Source: CAZSRX01 sp964609675 [NCBI: uncultured Bacteroidota bacterium] | Lineage (GTDB): Bacteria > CLD3 > SB21 | Direction of reading: 5' to 3' | Assembly: GCA_964609675.1 (NCBI GenBank) | Contig: CAZSRX010000060.1 | Span: 1-5,624, forward strand | DNA length: 5,624 bases | Part shown: positions 5,478-5,624 of the stretch, one piece after another | Position numbering within the stretch: position 1 is the first letter of the stretch | Layout: each line of letters begins with the position of its first letter | The notes under the pieces: generated by a model | What the model was told of the DNA's origin: nothing | Databases searched by the model: none | Seen by the model: the letters and a program-made list of their open reading frames with translations, nothing else | Position numbers and translations under genes: made by a program

Positions 5478-5514
5478 AGATTTGCCAAATCTTGGAGATT
5501 TGGCAAATCTCTAC
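5478..5514 (-). repeat. Perfect 15-bp stem hairpin with GTAG foot in the RAYT leader
   Basis: AGATTTGCCAAATCT (5478-5492) and AGATTTGGCAAATCT (5496-5510) are exact complements around TGG. On the minus strand GTAG (5511-5514) directly abuts the 5' side of the stem. It lies 22 nt before the RAYT start codon, so the enzyme could bind and control its own leader (inference). Close copies of the 15-mer occur at 5208-5222 and 4819-4833. Confidence 0.75.
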
Positions 5515-5523
5515 TAAATCGCG

Positions 5524-5548
5524 GGTTGCTCGCCTTCGGCGAGCAACC
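5524..5548. repeat. GC hairpin with GAA loop, 44 nt after the right-edge FGE gene
   Basis: GGTTGCTCGCC (5524-5534) and GGCGAGCAACC (5538-5548) pair perfectly over 11 bp. The loop is GAA on the minus strand. The stem begins exactly 44 nt after the stop codon at 5593-5595, the same distance as the hairpin after the orphan tail. No T-run follows, so it is not a typical intrinsic terminator. Confidence 0.75.
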
Positions 5549-5592
5549 AAACCGTAAGTGTAAAAACCTAAAAACCTAAAGTGTAACAAAAT

Positions 5593-5624
5593 TTACTCCG
5601 CGGCAACACACAGACGAAACCCGA
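5593..5624 (-). CDS. C-terminal end of a second FGE-sulfatase-domain gene (partial)
   Basis: Only the last nine codons are in the window: GFRLCVAAE then TAA, entered from the right edge. GFR followed by a hydrophobic/Cys end is the usual close of FGE-sulfatase domains, and it parallels the GFRLCVPVE of the orphan tail. The first six codons encode the same residues but all differ from the other tail at synonymous positions, so the copies are old paralogues kept under protein-level selection. The partial codon before GFR ends in TC. The gene body lies outside the window, so the assignment rests on this short match and the shared 3' flank. Confidence 0.5.
   Translation of the reverse strand, partial: GFRLCVAAE

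Noticed and set aside
5456-5506. Longer RAYT protein from a TTG at 5506
   Set aside because: The extra codons translate the leader hairpin. The ATG at 5455 has a properly spaced AAGG and gives the usual family N-terminus.
4663-5624. An active DGR template/target pair formed by the two FGE tails
   Set aside because: The constant part after the Asn-rich region differs at six synonymous codons and two residues. A working pair needs near identity there, and no reverse transcriptase is in the window.

Overview
The window looks like a strictly anaerobic bacterium of moderate GC content. The evidence is a tandem pair of MinD-type ATPases carrying inserted ferredoxin domains, plus a NifX/NifB-type cofactor-binding protein, a combination known mainly from anaerobes. 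I cannot name the phylum from the sequence. No gene on the plus strand is convincing: every supported gene reads on the minus strand, so transcription runs from high to low coordinates.

Region 1 (about 4352 down to 64) is one compact operon. It opens with a very good sigma-70-type promoter (TTGACA, 17 nt, TATTAT) overlapped by a 20-bp near-perfect palindrome. The genes follow in this order: a DUF134 helix-turn-helix/zinc-ribbon regulator, a small DUF5320 protein with a coiled-coil tail, two MinD/ferredoxin ATPases joined by an ATGA overlap, a YbgC-like hotdog thioesterase, a NifX-family protein and a COG1237-type metallo-beta-lactamase-fold hydrolase. Gaps are mostly 4 to 25 nt, and 72 to 91 nt around the DUF5320 gene. 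The set resembles the anaerobe 'orange protein' (ORP) and Mrp-type loci. There, ferredoxin-bearing ATPases are thought to handle metal-cluster assembly or transfer on a small NifX-like carrier. The thioesterase and the hydrolase are unusual guests. A 23-bp palindrome lies just beyond the operon end.

Region 2 (4353 to 4662) has no gene. It is packed with hairpins: two have the layout of REP elements with a GTAG foot, and there is a 22-bp inverted pair, a compound 59-nt inverted repeat and a GC hairpin.

Region 3 (4663 to 5624) holds a REP-associated tyrosine transposase (RAYT) gene. Two C-terminal tails of formylglycine-generating-enzyme (FGE-sulfatase) type flank it. One is an Asn-rich orphan tail directly downstream of the RAYT, and the other is the last nine codons of a gene entering from the right edge. 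Both tails are followed by 44 nt of alignable spacer and then a GC-rich hairpin with a GAA loop. The Asn-rich composition and the hairpin after the stop resemble target (VR) sites of diversity-generating retroelements (DGRs). No reverse transcriptase is present in the window, so this remains a hypothesis.
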